Below the pieces are notes generated by a model. The model had not been told where the DNA came from and did not search any database. It saw only the letters and a program-made list of their open reading frames with translations. The translations under genes were made by a program, and so were the position numbers. Shown one piece after another: positions 1 to 9,220 of a stretch of 64,000 nt of DNA; the stretch's first letter is position 1; each line of letters begins with the position of its first letter. Source of the DNA: Pararhizobium capsulatum DSM 1112. Lineage in GTDB: Bacteria > Pseudomonadota > Alphaproteobacteria > Rhizobiales > Rhizobiaceae. The stretch spans positions 1,571,001 to 1,635,000 of the forward strand of contig NZ_JAUSVF010000001.1 of assembly GCF_030814475.1 (NCBI RefSeq), in the 5' to 3' direction.

Positions 1-1683
1 GCAGCCTCTGCCAAGCCGGGCTCACTGCGCTGGGTGCGCCCGCTGCAGTCGATCGTCTGCCTGTTCGGGCCAGAGCATGAAGAAACCCAGGTCATCCCCT
101 TCGAAGTCGATGGCATCGTGGCGTCCAACATCACCTACGGCCACCGCTTCCATGCACCGGACGCCATCACCGTGCGCCGGTTTGCCGATTACATCGAGAA
201 GCTGGAAAAGGCCAAGGTCGTGCTCGATGCAGAGCGGCGCAAGCAGATCATCGCGTCTGACGCTGCCAATATCGCCTTTGCCAGCGGCCTTGAGCTGGTC
301 GAGGACGAAGGCCTGCTGGAAGAAGTTTCAGGCCTCGTCGAATGGCCGCAGGTGCTGATGGGCGCGTTCGAGGAGGATTATCTGGCGATCCCCTCGGAAA
401 TCATCCGCCTGACGATCAAGACCAACCAGAAGTGTTTCGTCACCCGCATCCAGGGTGAGGAAGGCCTGTCGAACAAGTTCATCCTCGTTGCCAATATCGA
501 GGCCAAGGACGGCGGCGCCGAGATCATCCACGGCAATGGCAAGGTCGTGCGCGCCCGCCTGTCGGATGCCAAGCATTTCTGGACCCGCGACCAGGGCGAC
601 CTGCCTGACCTCCAGACGCTGGAAGCCTCGGCTGCCAAGTTCAACCTCGACCTGAAAAAACCGCTCGACCAGCGCATGGCCAAGCTCGACGCGCTGAACG
701 TGACGTTCCATGCCAAGCTCGGCACGCAGGGTGAGCGCGTTGCCCGCATTCGGACGCTCGCCGCCGAACTCGCCAAGGTCACCGGCGCCGATCCGGCCTT
801 GGTGGATCGCGCCGTCGTGCTCGCCAAGGCGGACCTTCGCACCGAAGCAGTCGGCGAGTTCCCCGAGCTTCAGGGCTTGATGGGCCGCAAATATGCCGTC
901 CTGCAGGGCGAGAACGCCTCCGTTGCCGCCGCGATCGAAGACCACTGGAAGCCGAACGGCCCCTCCGACCGCGTCCCCGACGACAAGGTCGCGATCACCG
1001 TCGCACTTGCTGACAAGCTGGATACACTCGTCGGCTTCTGGGCCATCAACGAGAAGCCGACGGGCTCGAAGGACCCGTATGCACTGCGCCGTGCGGCGCT
1101 GGGTGTGATCCGTATGCTGCTTGAGCGGAAGGTGCGTTTGCCGCTCTCCGCGGTTGCATCGGATCCTGACCTCCTGGCCTTCTTCCACGATCGCCTGAAG
1201 GGTTACCTTCGCGATCTCGGCGCCCGCTACGACCTGATCGACGCCGTATTGACGCCGGATGCCGACGACCTCCTGATGGTTGCCCGCCGCGTCGAGGCGC
1301 TGACGGCGTTCATCTCCTCGGAAGAAGGCCTGAACCTGCTTGCCGGCACCAAACGCGCAACGCAGCTTCTGGCTGCCGAGGAGAAGAAGGGAACGGCTGT
1401 CGCTGAAACCGTCGATCCGTCGTTTTTCAAGCTCGATGCCGAAAAGGCGCTCTATGAGGCCGTGACGGAAGCGGCAAGCGAAGCGCGTCAGGCGATTGCC
1501 GGCGAAGATTTCCGTGTCGCCATGGAAGCCCTGTCAAAGCTGCGTGGCCCGGTTGACCAGTTCTTCGCGGATGTGCTCGTCAATGACGAGGACCCGGCAG
1601 TGCGTGCAAACCGTCTGGCCTTGCTCGCGCAGATCCGCGCGGCAACCGGCACGGTGGCAGATTTCTCCAAGATCGCCGGCTGA
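1..1683 (+). CDS. glyS: Glycine--tRNA ligase beta subunit (5' end outside window)
   Basis: Beta subunit of the alpha2-beta2 bacterial glycyl-tRNA synthetase, which charges tRNA-Gly in the cytoplasm. The frame is open from the first base (a [10 protein letters not shown] segment is encoded across the start of the window), so the N-terminus is missing. The family is about 690-700 residues and about 560 codons are present. Recognisable family segments include [29 protein letters not shown] and [18 protein letters not shown], followed by the C-terminal anticodon-binding region ending in [19 protein letters not shown]. The TGA stop is 5 bases before the next gene, a DUF523 protein, so the two are probably cotranscribed; glyQ would be expected upstream, outside the window. 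No disruption seen. Confidence 0.97.
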   Translation, partial: AASAKPGSLRWVRPLQSIVCLFGPEHEETQVIPFEVDGIVASNITYGHRFHAPDAITVRRFADYIEKLEKAKVVLDAERRKQIIASDAANIAFASGLELVEDEGLLEEVSGLVEWPQVLMGAFEEDYLAIPSEIIRLTIKTNQKCFVTRIQGEEGLSNKFILVANIEAKDGGAEIIHGNGKVVRARLSDAKHFWTRDQGDLPDLQTLEASAAKFNLDLKKPLDQRMAKLDALNVTFHAKLGTQGERVARIRTLAAELAKVTGADPALVDRAVVLAKADLRTEAVGEFPELQGLMGRKYAVLQGENASVAAAIEDHWKPNGPSDRVPDDKVAITVALADKLDTLVGFWAINEKPTGSKDPYALRRAALGVIRMLLERKVRLPLSAVASDPDLLAFFHDRLKGYLRDLGARYDLIDAVLTPDADDLLMVARRVEALTAFISSEEGLNLLAGTKRATQLLAAEEKKGTAVAETVDPSFFKLDAEKALYEAVTEAASEARQAIAGEDFRVAMEALSKLRGPVDQFFADVLVNDEDPAVRANRLALLAQIRAATGTVADFSKIAG

Positions 1684-1688
1684 CGATC

Positions 1689-2186
1689 ATGACGGGGGCG
1701 AAAATCCTCGTCAGTGCCTGTCTGATGGGCCATGCCGTGCGCTATGACGGCAAGGCCAAGCCGCTGATCCATCCCGCACTCCAGCGCTGGGGTGAGGAGG
1801 GGCGGCTGGTGACTATCTGCCCGGAAATGTCGGCCGGCATGCCGGTGCCACGTCCGCCAGCGGAAATCGCTGACGCAGCAGACGGTGCGGATGTTCTGTC
1901 CGGCGATGCGCGCGTGGCCGAGATCACCGGTGGCGATGTTACAGGCGGGTTCCTTCAGGCTGCGGAAAATGCGCTTGATCTCGCCAGGGAAACCGGCTGC
2001 CGATATGCGCTGCTGATCGACGGCAGTCCCTCCTGCGGCTCGGGTTTCATCTATGATGGCAGCTTTTCCGGCAGCAGGCGGAAAGGTGAGGGCGTAACCG
2101 CCGCCCTCCTGCGGCAAAACGGTATCGAAGTCTTCTCCGATCGCGAAATCGGTCTTCTCGTAGAGCGCATCGAGGTCGATGGCTGA
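1689..2186 (+). CDS. DUF523 family protein
   Basis: 165-residue cytoplasmic protein of the DUF523 (YbbK-like) family, whose biochemical role is not established. Family features visible are the N-terminal VSACLMGHAVRYDG cysteine motif, CPEMSAGMPVPRPPAEI near residue 40, and LIDGSPSCGSGFIYDG near residue 115; the conserved cysteines suggest a metal or cofactor site, which is inference. It starts 5 bases after the glyS stop and is probably the second gene of that operon. The length is close to a stand-alone DUF523 domain, with no fused domain. Confidence 0.85.
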   Translation: MTGAKILVSACLMGHAVRYDGKAKPLIHPALQRWGEEGRLVTICPEMSAGMPVPRPPAEIADAADGADVLSGDARVAEITGGDVTGGFLQAAENALDLARETGCRYALLIDGSPSCGSGFIYDGSFSGSRRKGEGVTAALLRQNGIEVFSDREIGLLVERIEVDG

Positions 2187-2191
2187 CGCGC

Positions 2192-2878
2192 TCACGTACT
2201 TGGGGCAATGCCCTTGTAGCGCAGGGCGATGATGGTCACGCTCAGAAACACACTCCAGGCGACGAAAAAGCTGACGGTCGTCAAGCCTGCCGCCTTCCAA
2301 CCCGACTGTTGTCCTTGGGTGCGGAAGAAGGAGAAATTCGAGAAAAGCAGCCAGAGCTGGGCTGCGAGGAACAGGGCTGCAAAGACCGGATTTTCGGTAT
2401 GCGGAAACAGCACGATCGACAGCGACGTGATCATCGCAAACGGTGCGCAGATATAACATTGCTGGTTGAAGGGGATCTGCAGCGTCAGGCGGGTCACCCT
2501 GCCGGGCGTGATCAGGTCGTAGATCAGCGCTGATGTAATCGGGAAGATCGAATAGATCACCATCCGAAAGATGATCAGGTTCAGCCACGAAGCTGTGACA
2601 TATTGACCGGTCAGGGTGTCGCTGGCATCTGCCAGGTCCGCCTTCGTCACTGGAGCAATATAGGCGGCGATCACGATCGACAGGAACAGGAAGATCGACG
2701 GCTTCATGCCGCTGTCGAAGGAAACGTTTTCGTCGCGCAGCGTTTCCGTCCGCGCATAGTCCATCATGCGGCCCGGCTGCACGATCACGCGAAGCAGCGT
2801 ATAGGGATAGAAGATCAGCCACATCAGAAGCTCGAAGATCAGCTTCTCGATCGACTTGGCAATATTGAAGACGTCCAT
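2192..2878 (-). CDS. Predicted polytopic inner-membrane protein
   Basis: 228-residue integral membrane protein read from ATG at 2878 (MDVFNIAKSIEK); a longer frame reaches 2938 but adds an unlikely basic leader. After an amphipathic start there are hydrophobic segments around FELLMWLIFYPYTLLRVIV, IFLFLSIVIAAYIAP, LNLIIFRMVIYSIFPITSAL, MITSLSIVLF, FAALFLAAQLWLLF and FFVAWSVFLSVTIIAL, giving about six membrane spans. The layout resembles Yip1-type small membrane proteins, but I cannot assign a family with confidence. It is convergent with the DUF523 gene (5-base gap), so it is its own transcription unit. Confidence 0.7.
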   Translation of the reverse strand: MDVFNIAKSIEKLIFELLMWLIFYPYTLLRVIVQPGRMMDYARTETLRDENVSFDSGMKPSIFLFLSIVIAAYIAPVTKADLADASDTLTGQYVTASWLNLIIFRMVIYSIFPITSALIYDLITPGRVTRLTLQIPFNQQCYICAPFAMITSLSIVLFPHTENPVFAALFLAAQLWLLFSNFSFFRTQGQQSGWKAAGLTTVSFFVAWSVFLSVTIIALRYKGIAPST

Positions 2879-2984
2879 GGATGATCCTGCGCAGCGAGAT
2901 CTCTTATCGCGGCGGTTATGTTGCATCACACGCGGCATGCAACAAGCTCAGGCACTGAAACCGACGTGGAAGACTTGGATACTG

Positions 2985-3026
2985 GTCAAAAAAATTGCGC
3001 CCCTGCTTCTCTCAGGGGCGCAATTT
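2985..3026 (-). terminator. Rho-independent terminator of the exported-protein gene
   Basis: A perfect 14-bp stem (arms 2992-3005 and 3013-3026, 7-base loop). Read on the minus strand, it is followed by a run of seven T. It lies about 70 bases after the stop of the minus-strand exported-protein gene at 3097 and is oriented to end that transcript. Confidence 0.85.
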
Positions 3027-3096
3027 CCGCCTTTGGAGGCGATGCCCATACTGCAACATGGTCGCAGGCGAGGGCAGGGACTTGTTAATTCTTCAT

Positions 3097-3621
3097 TTAT
3101 TGTAGACGAAGTTGGTAGTTTTCAAGATCAATTTCCTGTGAACGGGGTTCGGCAGGTGCAGCGGCGGCGAGTTGTTCTGCCGAATCAACGCTCAAGGATG
3201 CCGTTTTTGCGGTCGGATCCACCGACAGATCGATCGTGGCGGAAGCGGCCGCTGCTGCGGGCATGGGGTCGATAACGGTTGCGGCGGTCTCGCCGTTCAG
3301 AAGTTTTGCAGCCTCGGATGCCTTGATCACATCTTCCGATGCCTTGGTGACGAAGACCACCGGCGAGCCACCGAGCCAGGCTTCCGTGCGTAACACCCGC
3401 ATCTCGCCGTCAATTTCCTTGATTTCCACCCGCTCCGTACCCGGTGCGACCTCCGGAACGATGTAGCTCGTGGATTTCTTGACGATAGGCGGCGGGCATT
3501 TGGCACAGGGCATCTGCGAAACGCTGGGGGCCCTGGTGTTGGCGGTTGCAAATGCTTCGATCGACGAGGCATGCGCTGAAGCGGCGGCAAGGCCGACAAA
3601 ACTGAGCAAAAGAACGCGCAT
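3097..3621 (-). CDS. Exported protein of unknown function
   Basis: 174 residues from ATG at 3621, chosen because GGGGAG lies just upstream and the protein then starts directly with a signal peptide (MRVLLLSFVGLAAASAHA, likely cleaved after ASA/HA). The mature part has a cysteine-proline motif MPCAKCPPP around residue 40, a segment rich in basic and acidic residues (VEIKEIDGEMRVLRTEAW) and an alanine-rich tail. No enzyme motif is visible. Likely periplasmic; the CxxC could be a redox or metal site, which is inference. Single-gene unit with a strong terminator downstream. Confidence 0.7.
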   Translation of the reverse strand: MRVLLLSFVGLAAASAHASSIEAFATANTRAPSVSQMPCAKCPPPIVKKSTSYIVPEVAPGTERVEIKEIDGEMRVLRTEAWLGGSPVVFVTKASEDVIKASEAAKLLNGETAATVIDPMPAAAAASATIDLSVDPTAKTASLSVDSAEQLAAAAPAEPRSQEIDLENYQLRLQ

Positions 3622-3734
3622 TGACGGTCTCCCCTGAAATGGACAGGAAACCATAGGCCCGTTACCGTTACGTTCCCGTCAGGAGAACTGGTAAAGATTG
3701 AGTGAATTCGGCATTACCTGTTGAGGCGAGCGGT

Positions 3735-5006
3735 TTACGCCTCTTCGCGGGCAACGGCCTGCCAGCCGATATCGCGGCGGCAGAAGCCGTTATCCCAGCG
3801 CACCCGGTCGACAGCTTGATAGGCGGTGTCCTTCGCCGCACCCACGGTTGCGCCCATGGCGGTCACGTTCAGCACCCGGCCGCCGGTCGCGACCAGCTTG
3901 CCGTCCTTCAGCGCGGTACCGGCGTGGAACACCTTGGCAGCAGCGTCCTCGCCCGGAAGCGCGTCGATCGGCGTGTTCTTGTCATAGCTGCCCGGATAAC
4001 CTTTCGAGGCCATGACGACTGTCAGAGCCGCATCGGGACGCCATTCGGCATTGACCTTGTCGAGCCCGCCCGTGGCCGCAGCGTAAAGGATGGGCAGGAG
4101 GTCGCTCTTCAGCCTCATCATCAGCACCTGGCATTCGGGATCGCCGAAGCGGACATTGTATTCGATCAGTTCCGGTCCCTTGGCGGTGATCATCAGCCCG
4201 GCAAACAGCACGCCGCTGAACGGGTGGCCGCTATCAGCCATGCCGCGGATTGTCGGCTCGATGATCTCCTTCATCGTCCGCTCGACCATTTCGGCGGTCA
4301 TGACGGGGGCAGGGGAGTAGGCGCCCATACCGCCGGTGTTCGGGCCGGTATCACCATCGCCGACTCGCTTGTGATCCTGGGCCGAGGCCAGCGCTAGCCC
4401 GTTGACGCCGTCGCAGAGGCAGAAGAAGCTCGCTTCCTCGCCATCGAGATAGGCTTCGACGACGACTTCCGCTCCAGCAGCCCCGAATGTGCCGGAAAAG
4501 CAGGCATCGATGGCGGCGAGCGCTTCGTCGAGCGTCATGGCGACGGTCACACCCTTGCCGGCGGCAAGACCATCGGCCTTGATCACGATCGGCGCACCCT
4601 CAGCCCGTACATAGGCCTTGGCAGGCTCGGCTGCGGTGAAACGCTGATAGGCGCCGGTCGGGATGCCGTATTTGGCGCAGATATCCTTGGTGAAGCCCTT
4701 GGAACCTTCGAGCTGGGCCGCCGCTGCGGAAGGTCCGAAGACGGCGATGCCGGCGTCGCGCAGCGCATCCGCAAGACCGGCGACAAGCGGCGCTTCGGGG
4801 CCGATGACCACGAAATCGATACCTTCGCTGCGGCAGAAAGAGACGACGGCATCATTGTCATCGGTATTGAGCGCAACGATGGTGGCTTCCTCGGCAATGC
4901 CGGGATTGCCGGGCGCGGCATAAAGCGCGGTCAGTAGGGGAGATTGAGCAAGCTTCCATGCAAGCGCGTGTTCGCGTCCACCCGAACCGATCAACAGAAC
5001 CTTCAT
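3735..5006 (-). CDS. purD: Phosphoribosylamine--glycine ligase
   Basis: GAR synthetase: joins glycine to 5-phosphoribosylamine with ATP, the second step of de novo purine synthesis. N-terminal Rossmann-like motif [13 protein letters not shown], then [17 protein letters not shown]-grasp motifs [14 protein letters not shown] and [11 protein letters not shown], and [15 protein letters not shown] with metal ligands. About 423 residues, normal for the family. I start at ATG 5006 ([10 protein letters not shown], with GGGG upstream); a TTG two codons earlier is the alternative. Monocistronic here, with the GGDEF-EAL gene upstream on the same strand 86 bases away. Confidence 0.97.
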   Translation of the reverse strand: MKVLLIGSGGREHALAWKLAQSPLLTALYAAPGNPGIAEEATIVALNTDDNDAVVSFCRSEGIDFVVIGPEAPLVAGLADALRDAGIAVFGPSAAAAQLEGSKGFTKDICAKYGIPTGAYQRFTAAEPAKAYVRAEGAPIVIKADGLAAGKGVTVAMTLDEALAAIDACFSGTFGAAGAEVVVEAYLDGEEASFFCLCDGVNGLALASAQDHKRVGDGDTGPNTGGMGAYSPAPVMTAEMVERTMKEIIEPTIRGMADSGHPFSGVLFAGLMITAKGPELIEYNVRFGDPECQVLMMRLKSDLLPILYAAATGGLDKVNAEWRPDAALTVVMASKGYPGSYDKNTPIDALPGEDAAAKVFHAGTALKDGKLVATGGRVLNVTAMGATVGAAKDTAYQAVDRVRWDNGFCRRDIGWQAVAREEA

Positions 5007-5092
5007 CGCCAAACCCCGCGCAGCATTTCGCCTAAGCTGGTGCGGTTAAGGCGAGGGGTGCGCAACGTCAAGGAAAAAGCGGTTTGGGAGGC

Positions 5093-7486
5093 TTAAAGAA
5101 GCCCATCCGTGCCGCTGCGACGATGGCGGCCGGCAACGAGCTGGCGCTGCCCGGTTCTGCCAGCCAGCTCCGCCGTGCGCTTCAGCGACCAGATGCCGAG
5201 GTCCTCAAGCGTCAACGGCTGGGAGATCAGGTAGCCCTGGTAGTTGTCGCAACCGGCAGCCGAAAGCATGGCCATCTTTTCATTGGTATCGACGCCTTCG
5301 GCGATGACCTGCATGTTCTGGGCATGACAGAGCGCGATGACCGCCTTCAGCGCCGGCAGCATCTCTTCGCGCGCGAGATTGGCGACGAGCGCCCGATCGA
5401 GCTTGATGGTGTCGGCCGTGTACTCGATGATCTGCTGCATCGAGGTATAGCCTGCTCCGAAATCGTCGATCGAAATGCGGAAGCCGCGAGCCCTGAGCTC
5501 CTCGATATTCTGGCGCAACTGGTCGCCGAGCGTCACCGCATAGGTTTCGGTCAGCTCGATCTCGATCACGCCCGGCGCGATGCCGTGGCGGTCAAGGCAA
5601 TCGTTGAAATGATTGGCGATCGACTTCGAGTGCAGCTCTGCCGAGGAAATGTTGATCGCAAGCGTCGTATCGCGCCCGAAGAGCTGTTCGAGCAGGTGGT
5701 ATTCCGACATCGCCCGGTCGATCACCCAGCAGTCGATCTTGGTGAACTGGCCGGAACTTTCGGCAATCGGCACGAACTCGTCCGGGCGGACATTGCCGAG
5801 TGTCGGCGATACCCAGCGCAGCAGCGCCTCGCATCCGACGACCTTGCCGCCATCATCGACGATCGGCATGTAGACGAGGTGGAACTGTTCGTCGGGATCG
5901 ACGAGCCGCAGCTCCTCCTGGACAAGCCGCACGCGATCGCGTTTTGCCTGGAGCTCACGGGAGAAGCGCGACGCCCGGTTCTTGCCGGTGGTCTTTGCCT
6001 GATACATGGCTGCATCGGCATTGGAGATCAGTTCGGCGAGGTTCGCTGCATCGACCGGGCAGATCGCAATGCCGATGCTGGCGGTGACCGGATACTGCTT
6101 GCCACGCACCTCGAAGCCGCCGGAAAACAGGCTGAGGATGCCGGCACAGGTTTCCCGGATGGTTCCATCGCCCGGCGAGGATTGGAGAAGAACAGCGAAC
6201 TCATCGCCCGAAAGACGCGCGAGAACAGCGGGCGGCAGTACGCGCCGCTCGATGACGGCATCGACGGTTTCACGAAGCCGGGAGGCGAGGTTGCGCAGCA
6301 ACTCGTCGCCGACCTCGTGACCGTACTTGTCATTGACGAACTTGAAGTTGTCGATATCGATGAACAGCAGGCTGCAAGGGCGGTCGGCTTCCACGGTTTC
6401 CTGCACGATCGTTGCAGCAAGGCTGTTGAAGTGGCCGCGGTTGCTGATGCCCGTCAGCGTATCTGTCCAGGAGGCATTCTGGACAAGCCGGAGCGCCCGC
6501 ACCGATTGATCGTGCATCTGCTTGATGTTGCGGGTAAGGCGGCCGATTTCTCCGGCGGCGCCCGTTTCGAGAATGCCGTCTCTCTGGCCGTTCATGACGG
6601 TCGTGACCTGCCGGTCGAGTGCGGAGATGGGATTGGTGATGAAGCGGGTGATCAGCACGGCCATCAGGCTCACCGAGACGAAGCTCATCGCCAGAGCGCC
6701 AAGGCCAAGCAGCAGCTTCAGCTTGTCGAGACCTGTTGCCACGTGGGTTTCCGAGGCATCGATGGTCAGGAACAGCGATGGGGCGAGCCTGACGCCCGCA
6801 GCCAGCTTGTCGTGCCAGGCGGACGGCGGGCTGATCATGAATTCGGCGTTCACGCCGTATTCGAGTTCGGTGCTGCGCTTCATAGCCAGGAACTGCACGG
6901 GCTCGATCGCGACCTGGATCAGCAGGGCGGAGGATTTGGCGCTTGGCAAGGGGCGACTGAAGGTCGTGGGATCGATGAATTCTGAATAGATGATCAGCGG
7001 CCGCATGCCCGGCCCCTCCAGGAACGTCCAGTCACGCAACTGGTTGCCGGCCGTCAGGCGCTTGACCAGCGCCATCTGGGCGCTGCCGATTTCGGCAAAG
7101 GGGTCGTCGCTGTTCTCGAAATAATAGGCCGGTGACATGTCAGGATTGAGGATCGAGAAGGAAAGAAACTTCTTCGGATCGTCCGACAGCGAACGCACGC
7201 TCTGTTGCAGGCGCAGGCCAAGCGCGTTGTTGCGGTAGCTCTCGTCAGTCTCTGAAAGAAAGCGGCGGATCGCGTTGCCTTCGAGGATCGTGTAGAGAAA
7301 GCTTCGGCTCTGGTTGACTTCGTTGCGATAGAGAGCGGCCAGATGATCGAGCTGCTGGGAAAGCCGAGCCTGCTCCAGGCTCTGCATGGAGCGGCTTTCT
7401 GCCAGATAGACGGCGAAGGCCGCCAGCAGGTAGCCTGTCAGAACGACCGGAAAGATCAGCAGAAACGCGCGCTTGCCAAGTGTCAC
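5093..7486 (-). CDS. Membrane GGDEF-EAL protein coupled to a PotD-like binding protein
   Basis: 797 residues. TM1 about 8-28, a periplasmic sensor region of about 225 residues, TM2 about 258-283, a HAMP-like linker, a GGDEF domain (LTGISNRGHFN, signature LSGDEFAVLL) and an EAL domain (GCEALLRW, AINISSAEL, LTETYAVTL, IDDFGAGYTS, TIKLDRALV, AEGVDTNEK). The EAL residues needed for phosphodiesterase activity appear present; the GGDEF signature is SGDEF, a variant still compatible with catalysis. The start is GTG, overlapping the stop of the upstream binding-protein gene as GTGA, which implies translational coupling. By analogy with MbaA of Vibrio cholerae it probably adjusts c-di-GMP in response to a ligand carried by that binding protein; this is inference. 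Confidence 0.9.
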   Translation of the reverse strand: MTLGKRAFLLIFPVVLTGYLLAAFAVYLAESRSMQSLEQARLSQQLDHLAALYRNEVNQSRSFLYTILEGNAIRRFLSETDESYRNNALGLRLQQSVRSLSDDPKKFLSFSILNPDMSPAYYFENSDDPFAEIGSAQMALVKRLTAGNQLRDWTFLEGPGMRPLIIYSEFIDPTTFSRPLPSAKSSALLIQVAIEPVQFLAMKRSTELEYGVNAEFMISPPSAWHDKLAAGVRLAPSLFLTIDASETHVATGLDKLKLLLGLGALAMSFVSVSLMAVLITRFITNPISALDRQVTTVMNGQRDGILETGAAGEIGRLTRNIKQMHDQSVRALRLVQNASWTDTLTGISNRGHFNSLAATIVQETVEADRPCSLLFIDIDNFKFVNDKYGHEVGDELLRNLASRLRETVDAVIERRVLPPAVLARLSGDEFAVLLQSSPGDGTIRETCAGILSLFSGGFEVRGKQYPVTASIGIAICPVDAANLAELISNADAAMYQAKTTGKNRASRFSRELQAKRDRVRLVQEELRLVDPDEQFHLVYMPIVDDGGKVVGCEALLRWVSPTLGNVRPDEFVPIAESSGQFTKIDCWVIDRAMSEYHLLEQLFGRDTTLAINISSAELHSKSIANHFNDCLDRHGIAPGVIEIELTETYAVTLGDQLRQNIEELRARGFRISIDDFGAGYTSMQQIIEYTADTIKLDRALVANLAREEMLPALKAVIALCHAQNMQVIAEGVDTNEKMAMLSAAGCDNYQGYLISQPLTLEDLGIWSLKRTAELAGRTGQRQLVAGRHRRSGTDGLL

Positions 7487-8526
7487 TGGAAGTTCGCCAT
7501 CGAGCTGATGATGCGTCGTCGCGTCTGGACGGACTGGATACTGAGTTCTTCCTGATACTGGCTCTTGGCCAGAATATCGTCAGGCGTGTAGATTTCGGGG
7601 TTGTCGCGGGTCTCGGCCGGAATGAGTTTCAGGGCTGCCGAGCTTGCCGTCGGCATGGTGAGGCTTTCGGCATTGGTGGCAGCGCTTTCCGGCGCGCCGA
7701 CGAAATTGAGGAATTTCAGCGCCAGATCCTTGCGTGGCGAAGCTGATGTCACCGCCATGCAATCGAGCCAGGAGAGCGTGCCTTCCTTGGGCACGGCATA
7801 GCGCCAGACGCCGGGTGTACCCGCCTTGTCGTTCAGCACATGCTGGTCGCCGCTATAGGCGAGCGCCATGTAGATGTTCCTGCCGATCTCGGGGTTCTGG
7901 ATGGAGGTGATCACATAGTCGTAGGTGAGCACGAACGGCGCCTGCTTCTTCATCACCTCGAAGGCTGCCTTCAGCGTCTCGTTGTCGTTGGCATTGATCG
8001 ATTTGCCGAGCAGGACGAGCGGCGCGATGAACGCCTCGTTGTGATCGTCATACATGGCGATGTGCTTCTTCAGCTCCGGCTTCGGCGCCATCAGGTCGTT
8101 CCAGGAGGTCGGCGTTTGCTTGACCATGTCCGAACGGTAGACGATGCCCATCGTGCCCCAGAGATAGGGAAGTGCATAGCCGGCGCAACGGGAGCGCCAT
8201 TGTTCGCTGTAGTCCTTTAGCGAGGGGACATTGGTGTCCGTCAGGGGCTCGAGGATGCCGCGCTTGCCAAAAAGTGCCGCGCCGTTCTCGCCGACGACGG
8301 CAAGGTCGATGTTGCTTGCCGGATCGGAAAGGATTTCGTCGCGCGCATCACCGCTGTCGTAGTAGGTCTGGCGGATCTCGACCCCGGTTTCCTTGGTGAA
8401 GCGATCAATGATCCCCTGATCGATATAGGCTTCCCAGATCAGGAGGTTCAGCGTTTCGGCGCGTGCAACACCGACCGTGAAGGTCGCGGAAAGCAAAGTG
8501 GCGGCGGCAATCGTCTTCTTTAGCAT
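7483..8526 (-). CDS. PotD-like periplasmic polyamine-type binding protein
   Basis: 347-residue extracellular solute-binding protein of the spermidine/putrescine (PotD/PotF) type. ATG 8526 gives a clean signal peptide (MLKKTIAAATLLSATFTVGV, cleaved after ARA); the frame runs open to 8658 but the extension is not signal-like. The mature start LNLLIWEAYIDQGIIDRFTK matches the PotD pattern; later segments are YALPYLWGTMGIVYRSD and SYSGDQ-type hinge sequence (ALAYSGDQHVLN). No permease or ATPase gene is nearby. Instead its stop overlaps the start of the GGDEF-EAL gene, so it is more likely a sensory co-receptor than a transport component. The ligand cannot be told from sequence. Confidence 0.9.
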   Translation of the reverse strand: MLKKTIAAATLLSATFTVGVARAETLNLLIWEAYIDQGIIDRFTKETGVEIRQTYYDSGDARDEILSDPASNIDLAVVGENGAALFGKRGILEPLTDTNVPSLKDYSEQWRSRCAGYALPYLWGTMGIVYRSDMVKQTPTSWNDLMAPKPELKKHIAMYDDHNEAFIAPLVLLGKSINANDNETLKAAFEVMKKQAPFVLTYDYVITSIQNPEIGRNIYMALAYSGDQHVLNDKAGTPGVWRYAVPKEGTLSWLDCMAVTSASPRKDLALKFLNFVGAPESAATNAESLTMPTASSAALKLIPAETRDNPEIYTPDDILAKSQYQEELSIQSVQTRRRIISSMANFQ

Positions 8527-8786
8527 GGCCCATCCCCTGGCAGCCTTGCCGATAACTTTAAAGAGCAATGCTTGCTGAATACTTACAAGGAGATGCAGCT
8601 CTTCGTATTGCGGTGCAAAATTGCCGAAAAAACGTCCATGCGCATTTGCTGCGCACATATCAGGTCTTTTACGCTGTTACCGGGCCGATCTCTACCTGTC
8701 CTGATCTTTCACGAAAACGCTGCCTGAGGGGCTCGCATCCCTGCTGACCCGGTGCCACATATAGGCGTAAAAGAGGGAGGTGCTTC

Positions 8787-9215
8787 GTGACGTATCTGTT
8801 CCTGAAATCCCTGCATATCGTCGCCGTCATCCTCTGGATGGGCGGCATGGTGCTGCTGTCCGTAGCTTCGCTCTGGTTGGCAAAGGCAGGCTGTCCGCGG
8901 GGCGAGCGCGAGAGTTCGGTGATATCAGCCGTTCGCCGCTGGGATGCGCGCGTTACCAATCCGGCGCTGGGGCTTGTCTGGCTGTTCGGGATCACCATCG
9001 CCTATCTCGGCGACTGGTACATGGATGCCTGGCTGCACGCCAAGTTCGTCGTCGTGCTCGTGCTGTCGGCGCTGCACGGAAATCTGACGGCCTCTTTCCG
9101 CCGCATGGAAAACGATCCGGCACGGCCGGTGCCGAACCATCTCCCCTACTCGGCCGCCATTACCTTTGGCGGCCTTCTGGTCATCGTGCTCTTGGTGGTG
9201 ATGAAGCCGTTCTGA
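8787..9215 (+). CDS. CopD/HemJ-like membrane protein
   Basis: 142 residues, four hydrophobic spans. GTG start with GGGAGG seven bases upstream. The N-terminal FLKSLHIVAVILWMGGMVLL carries the membrane histidine and WxxG pattern seen in CopD-type copper-resistance proteins and in HemJ, suggesting possible haem or copper binding in the inner membrane. Conserved RRWDARVTNPALGLVW and LHAKFVVVLVLSALHG follow. The specific role (copper tolerance, haem synthesis or other) is not resolved. Convergent with the MFS gene (5-base gap). Confidence 0.7.
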   Translation: MTYLFLKSLHIVAVILWMGGMVLLSVASLWLAKAGCPRGERESSVISAVRRWDARVTNPALGLVWLFGITIAYLGDWYMDAWLHAKFVVVLVLSALHGNLTASFRRMENDPARPVPNHLPYSAAITFGGLLVIVLLVVMKPF

Positions 9216-9220
9216 TGGCG

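Noticed and set aside
5084..6985. 633-codon plus-strand frame opposite the GGDEF-EAL gene
   Set aside because: Shadow frame; Asp/Arg/Gly-rich composition typical of antisense reading of a GC-rich gene.
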